From: Conexibacter arvalis | Lineage (GTDB): Bacteria; Actinomycetota; Thermoleophilia; Solirubrobacterales; Solirubrobacteraceae | Assembly: GCF_014199525.1 (NCBI RefSeq) | Contig: NZ_JACHNU010000006.1 | Location: forward strand, 124,001 to 188,000 | DNA length: 64,000 nt | Direction: 5' to 3' | Program-made: the position numbers and the translations under genes | Shown: piece after piece, positions 19,322-29,295 of the stretch | How positions within the stretch are numbered: position 1 is the stretch's first letter | Layout: each line of letters begins with the position of its first letter | Notes under the pieces: generated by a model | The model's database searches: none | Seen by the model: only the letters and a program-made list of their open reading frames with translations | Told to the model about the DNA's origin: nothing

Positions 19322-20971
19322 CTACGCCGCGCCGGCGAGCGGCTCGGCCGCCTCCGGCGACGCCGCGGCCGGCGCCCCGGCCGGCGGGATCTGGCTCATC
19401 GCGTGCTCGGTCATCGCCGTGATCGTCAGGCTCGGGTTGACGCCGACGTTGGCCGGGACCGCGGCGCCGTCGCAGACGAGCAGGTTGTCGTAGCCGAAGA
19501 CCCGCTGGCGGGCGTCGATCACGCCCCGCGTCGCGTCGCCGCCGATCACCGCGCCGCCAAGGATGTGGGCGGTCGAGGGGATGTCGATCGCCTCCAGCAC
19601 CGAGCTCTGCGCGATCCCGCCGGTCCGTCGCTCCAGCCATTCGGCCGTCTCGTTGGCGATCGGGATGAAGGTCGGGTTCGGTCTGTTCGGGTCCTGCTCG
19701 GTCTGGAGCCGCACGCCGCCGCCCGGCAGCCGGTGCGGGCGGAGCGAGATCGCGTTGTCGAGCGTCTGCATCACCAGCACTATGATCGTCCGCCGCGCCC
19801 AGCCGTTCGGCCACATGATCTTCAGGAACCTGCCCGGGTGGCGGGCGATCCGGCCCAGCAGCTTGAGCGGCCGCGTGAGGCGCGTCCCGTTGCCGGCCAG
19901 CAGCGTGAACATCGCGTTCATCGCGTCGCCGGCGTCGCCGTAGGTGACCGTCTCTATGTGCGTGTTCGGGTCGGGGTAGATCGAGCCGGTGATCGCGACC
20001 CGTCTCGTCAGCTCGTCTCCGTAGCGCTTCGGCACGGTGACGGCGAGGATCGCCTCGGAGTTGGTGCGCACCAGCTCGCCGAGGCGGGCGGAGAGGCGCG
20101 GCAGCGAGCCGTTGAGGCGGCAGCGCTGCAGCAGTCTGTTGGTCCCCAGCGCGCCGGCGGCGACGACCACGCCGCGCGCCGTCGTCGTGCGGCGGTCCTT
20201 GCGGCCCCACGCGCCGGAGCGCTCGTGGGTGACCGCGTATCCGTCGGAGCCGTCGGCCGCGCCCAGCGGCCGGATGTCGATCACGGTCCGGTCGGGGGTG
20301 ACCTCCGCGCCCTTGCGCTCGGCGAACCAGAGGTAGTTCTTGACGAGCGTGTTCTTCGCGCCGACCGGGCAGCCGACCATGCAGCGGCCGCAGTGGGTGC
20401 AGCCGGTCCGCTCCGGCCCCTCGCCGCCGAAGTACGGGTCGGCGACGGTCCTCCCCGGCTCGCCGAAGTAGACGCCGACGGGGGTCTTTCTGTAGGTGTG
20501 GCCGACGCCCAGCTCCTCCCCCAGCTCGCGCAGCAGCGTGTCGGCCGGGTCGTCGGTCTCGGTCATCGCGACGCCGAGCATCCGCTGCGCCTCGGCGTAG
20601 TGCGGCGCGAGCGCCCGCTCCCAGTCGTTCAGCCCGCTCCATTGCGGGTCGTCGAAGAACGGCTTCGGCGGGACGTAGAGGGTGTTCGCGTAGCCAAGGC
20701 TGCCGCCGCCGACGCCGGAGCCGCTCAGGACCGTCACGTCCTTGAACGTCGAGATGCGGAAGAAGCCCTTCATCCCCAGCCGCGGCATCCAGAAGTAGCG
20801 CCGCAGGTTCCAGTTGGTCTTCGGGAAGTCGCCGTCGAGGAAGCGGCGGCCGCATTCGAGCACGCCGACGCGGTAGCCCTTCTCGCTCAGGCGCAGCGCC
20901 GACACGCTGCCGCCGAAGCCCGATCCGACGACCAGCCAGTCGTAGTCGAACGCGCGACCGTTCTCCTCCAT
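19322..20971 (-). CDS. GMC-type FAD oxidoreductase, cholesterol-oxidase-like, with a ferredoxin-like Cys cluster
   Basis: 549 residues. N-terminal FAD-binding Rossmann motif [20 protein letters not shown] (~11-30), [13 protein letters not shown] (the second GMC signature) and the C-terminal FAD/active-site segment [17 protein letters not shown]. It resembles the cholesterol oxidase/ChoD branch of GMC enzymes. A tight Cys motif, C191-x2-C194-x2-C197-x3-C201-P ([12 protein letters not shown]), looks exactly like a [4Fe-4S] ferredoxin ligand set inserted before the substrate domain. No signal peptide. Substrate unknown: a sterol, hopanoid or other alcohol. Convergent with the acyl-CoA synthetase. 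Confidence 0.88.
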   Translation of the reverse strand: MEENGRAFDYDWLVVGSGFGGSVSALRLSEKGYRVGVLECGRRFLDGDFPKTNWNLRRYFWMPRLGMKGFFRISTFKDVTVLSGSGVGGGSLGYANTLYVPPKPFFDDPQWSGLNDWERALAPHYAEAQRMLGVAMTETDDPADTLLRELGEELGVGHTYRKTPVGVYFGEPGRTVADPYFGGEGPERTGCTHCGRCMVGCPVGAKNTLVKNYLWFAERKGAEVTPDRTVIDIRPLGAADGSDGYAVTHERSGAWGRKDRRTTTARGVVVAAGALGTNRLLQRCRLNGSLPRLSARLGELVRTNSEAILAVTVPKRYGDELTRRVAITGSIYPDPNTHIETVTYGDAGDAMNAMFTLLAGNGTRLTRPLKLLGRIARHPGRFLKIMWPNGWARRTIIVLVMQTLDNAISLRPHRLPGGGVRLQTEQDPNRPNPTFIPIANETAEWLERRTGGIAQSSVLEAIDIPSTAHILGGAVIGGDATRGVIDARQRVFGYDNLLVCDGAAVPANVGVNPSLTITAMTEHAMSQIPPAGAPAAASPEAAEPLAGAA

Positions 20972-21107
20972 CAGCGATTCCCTCCGGGTGGGATGGTGCT
21001 CCGGCGCTCCACCGTAGCGGAAGATGACGCCTGCGTCACCTTTGAACCGTCGCCCGCGGCGGATGGCGATCGGCGCCGCCCGGACGCGATCCGCGGCGGC
21101 GTGCGGC

Positions 21108-21113
21108 TAGGCT
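21108..21113 (+). promoter_or_regulatory. leaderless -10 element TAGGCT
   Basis: TAGGCT ends seven bases before the ATG of the amidotransferase, with no Shine-Dalgarno between. The same hexamer, or a TAGNNT variant, sits 6 bases before the starts at 23631, 27722 and 29296. Confidence 0.55.
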
Positions 21114-21120
21114 GGTTCCC

Positions 21121-21864
21121 ATGGCCTCGCGACCCGTCATCGGCATCCTCACCGCCCTCGAGAGAGCCCGCTGGAGCGTCTGGGACCAGCAGGCGGCGCT
21201 GCTGCCGACCAACTACCTCGACGAGATCCGCCGCGCCGGCGGGATGGCGCTGATGCTCGCGCCCGACCCGGCGCTGACCGCCGATCCCGACGAGGCGCTC
21301 GACCTCGTCGACGGGCTGATGCTCGCCGGCGGCGCCGACATCGACCCGGCAACCTACGGTGCCGAGCGCCACGCCGAGACGGTCGAGACGGTCCCCGAGC
21401 GCGACGCCTTCGAGCTGGCGATGACCCGTCGCGCCGTCGAGCGCGACATCCCGCTGCTCGGCATCTGCCGCGGGATGCAGCTGCTCAACGTCGCCTGCGG
21501 CGGCACGCTGCGCCAGCACCTGCCGGAGGAGTTCGGCCATCACGAGCACCGCAAGGCGATCGGCACCTTCGACGGCGCCGACCACGACGTCCGCCTCGCC
21601 GCCGGCTCCGTAGCGGCGCGCGCCGCGGGCGAGACCGTCCACGCGACCAAGTCCCACCACCACCAGGGCGTCGGCCGCATCGGCGACGGGCTGACTGTCA
21701 GCGGCTGGGCGACGATCGACGAGCTGCCGGAGGCGATCGAGGCCCCCGACCGCGAGTTCGTGCTCGGCGTCCAGTGGCATCCCGAGGCCGACGAGACCAG
21801 CCGCCTGATCGCGACCCTCGTCGACCACGCCCGCGCCCGCCGCGCCGCGCGCGCGGCCGCCTGA
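21121..21864 (+). CDS. class I glutamine amidotransferase-like / gamma-glutamyl-gamma-aminobutyrate hydrolase
   Basis: 247 residues, peptidase C26 (PuuD-like) family: hydrolyses gamma-glutamyl amides such as gamma-Glu-GABA or folate polyglutamates. The nucleophile elbow IPLLGICRGMQLLNVACGGT (~113-132) carries the catalytic Cys, and GVQWHPEAD carries the His-Glu of the triad; DGLMLAGGADIDPATYG forms the oxyanion side. Apparent leaderless start. Together with agmatine deiminase upstream it could take part in polyamine breakdown, but the genes are 12 kb apart and no other puu gene is present. Confidence 0.88.
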   Translation: MASRPVIGILTALERARWSVWDQQAALLPTNYLDEIRRAGGMALMLAPDPALTADPDEALDLVDGLMLAGGADIDPATYGAERHAETVETVPERDAFELAMTRRAVERDIPLLGICRGMQLLNVACGGTLRQHLPEEFGHHEHRKAIGTFDGADHDVRLAAGSVAARAAGETVHATKSHHHQGVGRIGDGLTVSGWATIDELPEAIEAPDREFVLGVQWHPEADETSRLIATLVDHARARRAARAAA

Positions 21865-21877
21865 TCGCCGCCCGGCC

Positions 21878-21899
21878 GAGCGGGCGCGAGCCCTCGCCC
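21878..21899. terminator. hairpin between converging amidotransferase and ilvA
   Basis: GCGGGCG / CGCCCGC arms with an eight-base loop between stop codons at 21864 and 21923. Confidence 0.4.
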
Positions 21900-21922
21900 G
21901 CGCCTGCGCCCGGCCGCGCTCG

Positions 21923-23152
21923 CTACGCGAGCGTTCGCGTCTCGTAGCCGGCGTCGCCGATCGCCGCCAGCACCTCGGCGGCATGCGCCGGGCCGCGCGT
22001 CTCCAACACGAGCTGGACGGCCGATTCGCGCACGTGCAGGTCGATCCCCTCGCGCACGTGGGTGATGTCGAGCAGGTTGGCCGACTGCTCGCCGATCAGC
22101 GCGAGCAGCGCCGCGAGCGCGCCGGGGCGATCGGGCAGCCGCGTCAGCACGACCAGCCGCCGGCCGGCCTGCGACTCGTGGCGGCGCGCGACGAGCGACA
22201 GCACGCCCGGGTCGACGTTGCCGCCCGACAGCACGACCGCGGTCGTCCCGGTCGGCGCCGGTCTGACCTGCCCGCCGAGCAGCGCCGCGACGCCGACCGC
22301 GCCGGCCCCCTCGACGACCAGCTTCGCCCGCTCCAGCAGCAGCACCATCGCCTCCGCGACCGTGTCCTCCGGCACGACGACGACCTCGTCGACCCATTCG
22401 CGCATCAGCTCGAGCGTCAGCGCCCCGGGGCGCTTGACGGCGATGCCGTCGGCGATCGTCGGGCCGCCGCCCGCGAACTCGACCGGCCGGCCGTGCGCCA
22501 GCGAGTCCGGGACCGGCGCGCAGCGGTCGACCTGGACGCCGACGACGCGGATCCCCGGCCGCATCGACTTGGCCGCGATCGCGACGCCGCTGACGAGCCC
22601 GCCGCCGCCGACCGGGACGACGATCAGCGACAGGTCGCCCACCTGCCGCGCCAGCTCGAGCCCCACCCCGCCCTGGCCGGCGACCACGTCGCGGTCGTCG
22701 AACGGGTGGACGAAGGTCATCCCCGCCTCCCGCGCGCGGGCCTGCGCGGCCGTCAGCGTCTCGTCGACGTTCGCGCCGACGAGGCGGACGGTCGCGCCGA
22801 ACTCCGCGCAGGCGTCGATCTTCTGGTTCGGCGCGCTCAGCGGCATGAAGACCTCGCACGCGATCCCGCGCGCTCGCGCCGCGTACGCGACCGCCTGCCC
22901 GTGGTTGCCGGCGCTGCCGGCGACGACGCCGGCGGCCGCGGAGCGCGCGTCGAGCGCCGAGATCTTCGCGAGCGCGCCGCGCAGCTTGAAGGAGCCGGTG
23001 CGCTGGAGGTTCTCCGCCTTCAGCGCGACCGTCGCGCCGACCCGCTCGCTGATCGTGCGCGAGCTGAGCACCGGCGTCTCGCGCACGACGTCGTCGTCGG
23101 CGACCGCGGCGCGCCGGATCCGCTCGAGGTCGACGGCGCGCGTGCTGGCCAT
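21923..23152 (-). CDS. ilvA: threonine ammonia-lyase (threonine dehydratase)
   Basis: PLP enzyme deaminating threonine to 2-oxobutanoate (via aminocrotonate), first step towards isoleucine. 409 residues: catalytic domain with the PLP lysine in TGSFKLRGA (K56), VVAGSAGNHGQAVAYA and the phosphate loop VVPVGGGGLVSG; a C-terminal ACT-like regulatory domain (~325-409, VVLTRLPDRPGALAALLALI ... THVREGIDLHVRESAVQLVLETRG). A single ACT domain at this length matches the TdcB-like/actinobacterial form. ATG at 23152, ten bases after the ridA stop, with GGGGAG directly upstream; it is translated from the ridA message. Confidence 0.95.
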   Translation of the reverse strand: MASTRAVDLERIRRAAVADDDVVRETPVLSSRTISERVGATVALKAENLQRTGSFKLRGALAKISALDARSAAAGVVAGSAGNHGQAVAYAARARGIACEVFMPLSAPNQKIDACAEFGATVRLVGANVDETLTAAQARAREAGMTFVHPFDDRDVVAGQGGVGLELARQVGDLSLIVVPVGGGGLVSGVAIAAKSMRPGIRVVGVQVDRCAPVPDSLAHGRPVEFAGGGPTIADGIAVKRPGALTLELMREWVDEVVVVPEDTVAEAMVLLLERAKLVVEGAGAVGVAALLGGQVRPAPTGTTAVVLSGGNVDPGVLSLVARRHESQAGRRLVVLTRLPDRPGALAALLALIGEQSANLLDITHVREGIDLHVRESAVQLVLETRGPAHAAEVLAAIGDAGYETRTLA

Positions 23153-23162
23153 CTCCCCGTCC

Positions 23163-23555
23163 TCAGGCCGGCAGGGCGACGACGGCGTCGATCTCGACGC
23201 GCGCGCCGCGCGGCAGTCTCGCGACCGCCACGGCGACACGCGCCGGGGGGTCCTGCTCGAAGAAGGAGGCGTAGACGTCGTTGACGGCCGCGAAGTCGTC
23301 CATCTCGACGAGGTAGACGGTGATCTTGACGGCGTCGGCGAGCGTCGCGCCGGCGGCCGCGCAGACGGCCTGCAGGTTCTCCAGGCAGCGGCCGGCCTGC
23401 TCGGCCGCCGTCTCGCCGACCAGCTCGCCGGTCTCCGGGTGGAGCGGGATCTGCCCCGAGCACCACAGCATCCCGTTCGCCTTGACGGCGTGGACGTAGG
23501 GGCCGACGGCGGCCGGGGCGCCGATCGCGGTGACGGGCTCGCGCTGGTTGGACAA
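23163..23555 (-). CDS. ridA: RidA family 2-iminobutanoate/2-iminopropanoate deaminase
   Basis: 130-residue YjgF/YER057c/UK114 trimeric deaminase that hydrolyses the reactive enamine/imine released by PLP dehydratases. Family landmarks: AIGPYVHAVKANGMLWCSGQIPLHPETGELV near the N terminus (read in pieces), ENLQAVCAAAGATLADAVKITVYL, the Asn in AAVNDVYASFF, and the catalytic Arg in PPARVAVAVARLPRGARVEID. TTG start chosen from AGGAG seven bases upstream. Directly followed by ilvA, whose toxic intermediate it removes, so the operon is functionally coherent. Confidence 0.95.
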   Translation of the reverse strand: MSNQREPVTAIGAPAAVGPYVHAVKANGMLWCSGQIPLHPETGELVGETAAEQAGRCLENLQAVCAAAGATLADAVKITVYLVEMDDFAAVNDVYASFFEQDPPARVAVAVARLPRGARVEIDAVVALPA

Positions 23556-23618
23556 GGTTCGCTCCTGGTGGTCGGGTCCTGCAACGCACGGTACCCGCGT
23601 CGGCGCGCGGACGACGGG

Positions 23619-23624
23619 TAGCCT
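23619..23624 (+). promoter_or_regulatory. leaderless -10 element TAGCCT
   Basis: TAGCCT, then six bases, then the ATG of the DUF255 gene; no Shine-Dalgarno is present. Confidence 0.5.
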
Positions 23625-23630
23625 CGCGGC

Positions 23631-25631
<2,001 letters not shown>

Positions 25632-25637
25632 GCGCAC

Positions 25638-26009
25638 GTGTGGCTGTGGTGGGCGTCGACGCCGGAGCGGCTGTCGCCGGCGGCCGCCGAGGCGATCTCC
25701 TCGGCGGTCGACCTCGCCGTCAGCACGCTCAGCTGCTGGGAGGTCGCGATGCTCGCGGAGCGCGGCCGGATCGCGCTCGACCGACCGGCCGCCCAGTGGG
25801 TCCGCGCCGCGCTCGCGGCCGACGACCGTCTGCGCGCGCTCGCCCCGGACGCCGACGTCGCCGTGCGAGCGGCGCAGCTCGGCCGCGACGGCTTCCACGG
25901 CGATCCGGCCGATCGCTTCATCTACGCGACCGCCCGCGCCCGCGCCGGGACGCTCGTGACACGCGACGAGGCGCTGCGGCGCTTCGACCCGGAGCGCACG
26001 GTCTGGTGA
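25638..26009 (+). pseudogene. VapC-type PIN-domain protein lacking its first strand
   Basis: The 123-residue frame matches VapC toxins from the first helix on: HVWLWW.STPERLSP (HVWLWW read from the codons at 25635), STLSCWEVAMLAERGRI with the second acidic residue, and GDPADRFIYATARARAGTLVTRDEAL with the third and fourth. Intact VapCs begin LLLDTHVWLWW, whose Asp is catalytic. Here the same frame reads L-L-R-stop-A-H-V-W, the stop being that of the upstream DUF255 gene. Translation can only begin at GTG 25638, after the missing Asp. No antitoxin gene precedes it. Probably a remnant, or possibly an inactive decoy. Confidence 0.7.
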
Positions 26010-26084
26010 GCGAGGGCGGGCGCCGGCTCAGCGACGCTGCGCCGGCGGCCGGCAGCCCCACCGGCCTCGGGAGGCGAGCGCCGC

Positions 26085-26525
26085 TCAGCCGGGCCGCTGC
26101 GCCGCGACCCGGCGGCCGACGGCGCGGAGCAGGTGGCGCGTCGCGACGACATGGCCGCGGGTGCCGATCACCAGCGCCTTGTAGACGCGCCCCCTCAACC
26201 CCGGGAAGTCGGCGTGGGTGAGCGCGCGCAGGCGGCCGTCGTCGTCGAGCAGGAAGGTCAGCTGGTAGTCGGCGAAGCGGTGGCGGCCGCGGAGCGCGAG
26301 GCGGCGGCCCGGCTCCGCCTCCGCAACGCGGAAGCCTGGGATCGTCTGCCCCGGCTCGCCTTCGAACGGCCGCGAGCCGGCGGTCTGCTCGCAGCCGAGC
26401 AGGCGGGCGAGCGGCTCGCCGCCGGCGGTCTCGCGCCGCACCGTGTCGACCAGCGCGCGCCACACCTGCTCGCGCGAGCCGCCGACGATCCTGGCATGCT
26501 CATCGATGTAGGGCAATCGCTCCAT
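26085..26525 (-). CDS. SRPBCC-fold protein (DUF2867-like)
   Basis: About 146 residues. The arrangement LPYIDEHARIVGGSREQVWRAL (read in pieces), a long helix, strands (RLALRGRHRFADYQLTFLLDD) and a C-terminal helix fits the START/SRPBCC ligand-pocket fold; no catalytic residue is identifiable. ATG at 26525 is chosen as the homology start; another ATG at 26543 adds MERSFY. Divergent from a TetR gene whose start is 2 bases from the outer ATG, so the two genes share a control region and the TetR probably regulates this gene. Confidence 0.7.
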   Translation of the reverse strand: MERLPYIDEHARIVGGSREQVWRALVDTVRRETAGGEPLARLLGCEQTAGSRPFEGEPGQTIPGFRVAEAEPGRRLALRGRHRFADYQLTFLLDDDGRLRALTHADFPGLRGRVYKALVIGTRGHVVATRHLLRAVGRRVAAQRPG

Positions 26526-26539
26526 ATAGAAGGATCGTT

Positions 26540-26549
26540 CCATTAATGG
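26540..26549. promoter_or_regulatory. 10-bp palindrome CCATTAATGG over divergent start codons
   Basis: Perfect palindrome containing the TetR ATG (26546, +) and the outer SRPBCC ATG (26543, -), which are separated by two bases. It is preceded by GGATCGTTCC, and GATCGTT plus ATT/AAT elements recur in the palindrome at 27613-27657. Likely autoregulatory operator. Confidence 0.5.
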
Positions 26550-27211
26550 CGCCGCCACGCAAGCACTCGACCGACGACATCCTCGATGCGGCCCGCGCGC
26601 TCGTGCTCCGCGAGGGCCCGCGGGCCGCCTCGGTCGCGGCGATCTCGCACGCGAGCGGCGCCCCGGTCGGGACGCTCTACCACCGCTTCGGCAGCCGCGA
26701 CGGCCTCCTCGCGGCGGCGTGGTTCCGTGCGCTGGAGCGCTATCAGGCGGTCGCGCTGGCCGCCGTGGCGGCCCACTCCGACGATCCCGTCGAGGCCGGC
26801 GTCGCGCTCGCCGAGACCGTGCTCGCCTTCGCCGCCGACCAGCCCGAAGACGCTCGCCTCCTGCTCGCCGTCCGCCGCAGCGACCTGCTCGACGGCGACG
26901 ACGGCGCGCTGCGCGAACGCCTCTATCGCGGCAACGAGCCGCTGGAGGCGGCGCTGCGGCAGATCGCCCGCGACCGCTACGGCCGCGCCGACGCCCGCGC
27001 ACTGGAGCGCGTGACGCGCGCCGTCGTCGACCTCCCGGCCGCCGCCGTCCGCCGCCACGTCCGCGGCGACGGCGCGCCGCTCCCGCGCTGGCTCGCCGGC
27101 GACGTCGCCGCGGCGGCGCGGGCGCTGCTGCGCGACGGCCCCTCGGCGGGGCGGCGAGAGAGCCTCGCCACCCCGTCCCGCCGGTCTACCAGTAGCAGGA
27201 GCTCTGGTTGA
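26546..27211 (+). CDS. TetR-family transcriptional regulator
   Basis: 221 residues. DNA-binding domain at residues 5-52: KHSTDDILDAARALVLREG, then the helix-turn-helix VAAISHASGAPVGTLYHRFG followed by SRDGLLAAAWF. The C-terminal domain is helical with no known ligand motif. The start at 26546 is required to keep the complete first helix. Its last 26 bases overlap the converging secreted-protein gene. Expected to repress itself and the divergent SRPBCC gene through the palindromic region covering both starts; a similar site lies upstream of the secreted peptide gene and fprA. Confidence 0.92.
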   Translation: MAPPRKHSTDDILDAARALVLREGPRAASVAAISHASGAPVGTLYHRFGSRDGLLAAAWFRALERYQAVALAAVAAHSDDPVEAGVALAETVLAFAADQPEDARLLLAVRRSDLLDGDDGALRERLYRGNEPLEAALRQIARDRYGRADARALERVTRAVVDLPAAAVRRHVRGDGAPLPRWLAGDVAAAARALLRDGPSAGRRESLATPSRRSTSSRSSG

Positions 27212-27479
27212 TGTTGAGCCGCGGGAAGTACCCCTCCGGTAGCGCGTTGCCACGACCGTAGTAGAAGTCGCCGCTGTAGCCCAGGACGCGGAAACCGGCG
27301 CCGGTTCCCAGGATGTACATCGAATATCTCACGTCGTACGACGGTATCGACGACACCCAATACGCCGTGCCGACGTGGCAGATCTGGCCGATCTGAGCCG
27401 CCTGGGCACCGGTCGCCGGGATGGCGAAGGCGCACGCGGCCGCGACGCCGGCGAGCAGCGCCTTCCAACGATTCCTCAT
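27186..27479 (-). CDS. small secreted protein of unknown function
   Basis: 97 residues with a clear signal peptide (MRNRWKALLAGVAAACAFAI ... ATGAQA, cleavage near residue 28), leaving a ~69-residue mature domain rich in Tyr, Gly and Ser with two Cys (QICHVGTAYW and the C-terminal SSCYW) that could form a disulfide. No family recognised. GGGG lies a few bases before the ATG. The 3' end overlaps the converging TetR gene by 26 bases. The 240-bp upstream region holds nested inverted repeats (27613-27657). Confidence 0.75.
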   Translation of the reverse strand: MRNRWKALLAGVAAACAFAIPATGAQAAQIGQICHVGTAYWVSSIPSYDVRYSMYILGTGAGFRVLGYSGDFYYGRGNALPEGYFPRLNINQSSCYW

Positions 27480-27612
27480 CGGAACCCCCTGATGATTGAT
27501 GTGTAGAAACGTCCCGTGCGGTCGCGAAACGCACGGGGGCGAACCCGCTCAAAGACCCCCGAACAGCATCATTTCTGTCACATCGACACTCCTCAGTCAA
27601 GTTCAGTGTGGA

Positions 27613-27657
27613 CGATCGTTCATTCGTCAATGAAGAACCGCGCGGGTTGAACGATCG
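27613..27657. promoter_or_regulatory. nested inverted repeats between secreted peptide and fprA
   Basis: Outer perfect arms CGATCGTTCA (27613-27622) and TGAACGATCG (27648-27657), plus an inner perfect palindrome TTCATT-CGTC-AATGAA (27619-27634) sharing the left arm. It lies in the divergent promoter region. The GATCGTTC...ATT elements match the site at the TetR/SRPBCC start, suggesting binding by the same TetR. Confidence 0.55.
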
Positions 27658-27709
27658 CCTCCGGCTCGCTTGCGGCGAGGAGATCTCCCAGCCGGTCTGC
27701 CGCGTGGAC

Positions 27710-27715
27710 TAGGCT
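27710..27715 (+). promoter_or_regulatory. leaderless -10 element TAGGCT
   Basis: CTAGGCTGG with TAGGCT ending six bases before the fprA ATG. It is the same nonamer as before the amidotransferase gene at 21121. Confidence 0.55.
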
Positions 27716-27721
27716 GGACGC

Positions 27722-29116
27722 ATGCCCTCAGCTCAGCGCATCGCGATCGTCGGGGCCGGCCCGGCCGGGTTCTACACGAGCGACTTCCTGTTGAGAGCTG
27801 GGTTCGAGGTCGACCTCTACGATTTGCTGCCGACGCCGTTCGGGCTCGTCCGCTTCGGCGTCGCGCCCGATCACCCGAAGATCAAGAGCGTCACGCGCGC
27901 CTACGAGCGGACGGCGAGACACCCGTCGTTCCGCTTCTTCGGCGGCGTCGAGCTCGGCGCCGACGTCCGCCGCGCAGAGCTGCTCGAGCGCTACCACGCG
28001 GTCGTCTACGCGACCGGCACGCCGACCGACAACCGGCTCGGGATCCCCGGCGAGGAGCGCGTCGGCTCGCACGCCGCGACCGAGTTCGTCGCTTGGTACA
28101 ACGGCCATCCCGACCATGCCGAGCGCGAGTTCGACCTCAGCGCCGAGCGGGCGGTCGTGGTCGGCAACGGCAACGTCGCGCTCGACGTCGCGCGGATGCT
28201 CGTGCTCGACCCCGACGAGCTGGCGCCGACCGACACCGCCGACCACGCGATCGAGGCGCTCGCGCAGGCGCGGGTGCGGGAGGTCGTCGTGCTCGGTCGC
28301 CGCGGCCCGGCGCAGGCGGCCTTCACGAACCCCGAGCTGCTGGAGCTGGGCGAGCTGAGACGGGCCGACGTGATCGTCGACCCGGCCGACGTCGAGCTCG
28401 ACGAGCACAGCGCCGCCTGGATCGCCTCCGACGCCGCCGACGCGATCCACCGCAGAAACGTCGAGATCCTGTGGGAGTACGCCGGCCGCAGACCGACCGG
28501 CAAGAGCCACCGGGTCGTCCTCAGATTCCTGCGCTCCCCGCTGGAGATCCTTGGCGACGCCGACGACGCGGTCGCCGGCCTGCGCGTGGTGCGCAACGCG
28601 CTGGAGCCCGACGGCCGCGGCGGCCTGCGCGCCGTCGCCACCGGCGAGACCGAGGAGATCCCCTGCGGGCTCGTGCTGCGCTCGATCGGCTACCGCGGGG
28701 TGCCGATCCCCGAGGTGCCGTTCGACGAGCGGCGCGGCCTGATCCGCAACGACGGCGGCCGCGTCGTCGAGGCGGACGGCAGCCCCGCGCGCGGCGAGTA
28801 CGCCGTCGGCTGGATCAAGCGCGGGCCCAGCGGCGTGATCGGCACCAACAAGAAGGACGCCCACGAGACGGTCGACCTGCTGCTCGCCGACCGCGACGCC
28901 GGCCGCCTCGGCGAGCCCGACCCCGAGCTGGCCGACGGCGAGGCGGTCGCCGCGTGGTTGGAGGAGCGGATCCCCCACCTCGTCACGTGGGAGGGGTGGA
29001 AGACGATCGACGCCCACGAGCGCGCGCTCGGCGAGCCCCACAGCCGGCCGCGCGTCAAGCTCGTGCGCGTGCCGGAGATGCTCGACGTCGCGCACGGCGC
29101 CTCGGCGCCCAGGTAG
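27722..29116 (+). CDS. fprA: ferredoxin/flavodoxin-NADP+ reductase, FprA type
   Basis: 464-residue FAD protein of the adrenodoxin-reductase-like family moving electrons between NADPH and ferredoxin. FAD motif IAIVGAGPAGFYTSDFLLRA (8-27), LPTPFGLVRFGVAPDHPKIK (the family signature), NADP-binding VVVGNGNVALDVARML (~141-156), GRRGPAQAAFTNPELLEL and the second FAD segment YAVGWIKRGPSGVIGTNKKD. Leaderless ATG. It may supply reduced ferredoxin to P450s or reductive enzymes. A 13-copy heptamer repeat begins 10 bases past its stop. Many Arg residues are coded AGA, unusual at this GC content. Confidence 0.96.
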   Translation: MPSAQRIAIVGAGPAGFYTSDFLLRAGFEVDLYDLLPTPFGLVRFGVAPDHPKIKSVTRAYERTARHPSFRFFGGVELGADVRRAELLERYHAVVYATGTPTDNRLGIPGEERVGSHAATEFVAWYNGHPDHAEREFDLSAERAVVVGNGNVALDVARMLVLDPDELAPTDTADHAIEALAQARVREVVVLGRRGPAQAAFTNPELLELGELRRADVIVDPADVELDEHSAAWIASDAADAIHRRNVEILWEYAGRRPTGKSHRVVLRFLRSPLEILGDADDAVAGLRVVRNALEPDGRGGLRAVATGETEEIPCGLVLRSIGYRGVPIPEVPFDERRGLIRNDGGRVVEADGSPARGEYAVGWIKRGPSGVIGTNKKDAHETVDLLLADRDAGRLGEPDPELADGEAVAAWLEERIPHLVTWEGWKTIDAHERALGEPHSRPRVKLVRVPEMLDVAHGASAPR

Positions 29117-29126
29117 CCGCGCGCCG

Positions 29127-29220
29127 GCGCCCCGCGCCCCGCGCCCCGCGCCCCGCGCCCCGCGCCCCGCGCCCCGCGCCCCGCGCCCCGCGCCCCGCGC
29201 CCCGCGCCCCGCGCCCCGCG
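29127..29220. repeat. 13.4 copies of heptanucleotide GCGCCCC
   Basis: Uninterrupted perfect array of 13 GCGCCCC units plus GCG (94 bp), between the fprA stop and the MmpL promoter. The unit length is not a multiple of three and the array is non-coding, so slippage would change promoter spacing rather than a reading frame. Confidence 0.97.
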
Positions 29221-29227
29221 TACGATG

Positions 29228-29246
29228 ATGCGCCAACTGGGCGCAT
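29228..29246. promoter_or_regulatory. inverted repeat ATGCGCC-N5-GGCGCAT
   Basis: Perfect seven-base arms with AACTG between, 50 bases before the MmpL start and just after the heptamer array. Candidate operator in the MmpL promoter region. Confidence 0.45.
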
Positions 29247-29283
29247 GGCACAGAAATCGCGCATCTCGTCCGACCGGCGCAGG

Positions 29284-29289
29284 TAGCAT
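29284..29289 (+). promoter_or_regulatory. leaderless -10 element TAGCAT before the MmpL gene
   Basis: TAGCAT followed by six bases and then ATC at 29296, matching the spacing seen for fprA and DUF255. Its TAG is also the in-frame stop that closes the MmpL frame upstream. Confidence 0.5.
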
Positions 29290-29295
29290 CGCGCC

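Noticed and set aside
29118-29230. CRISPR array
   Set aside because: The 7-bp units are contiguous with no spacers; it is a simple tandem repeat. No other CRISPR-like array was seen.
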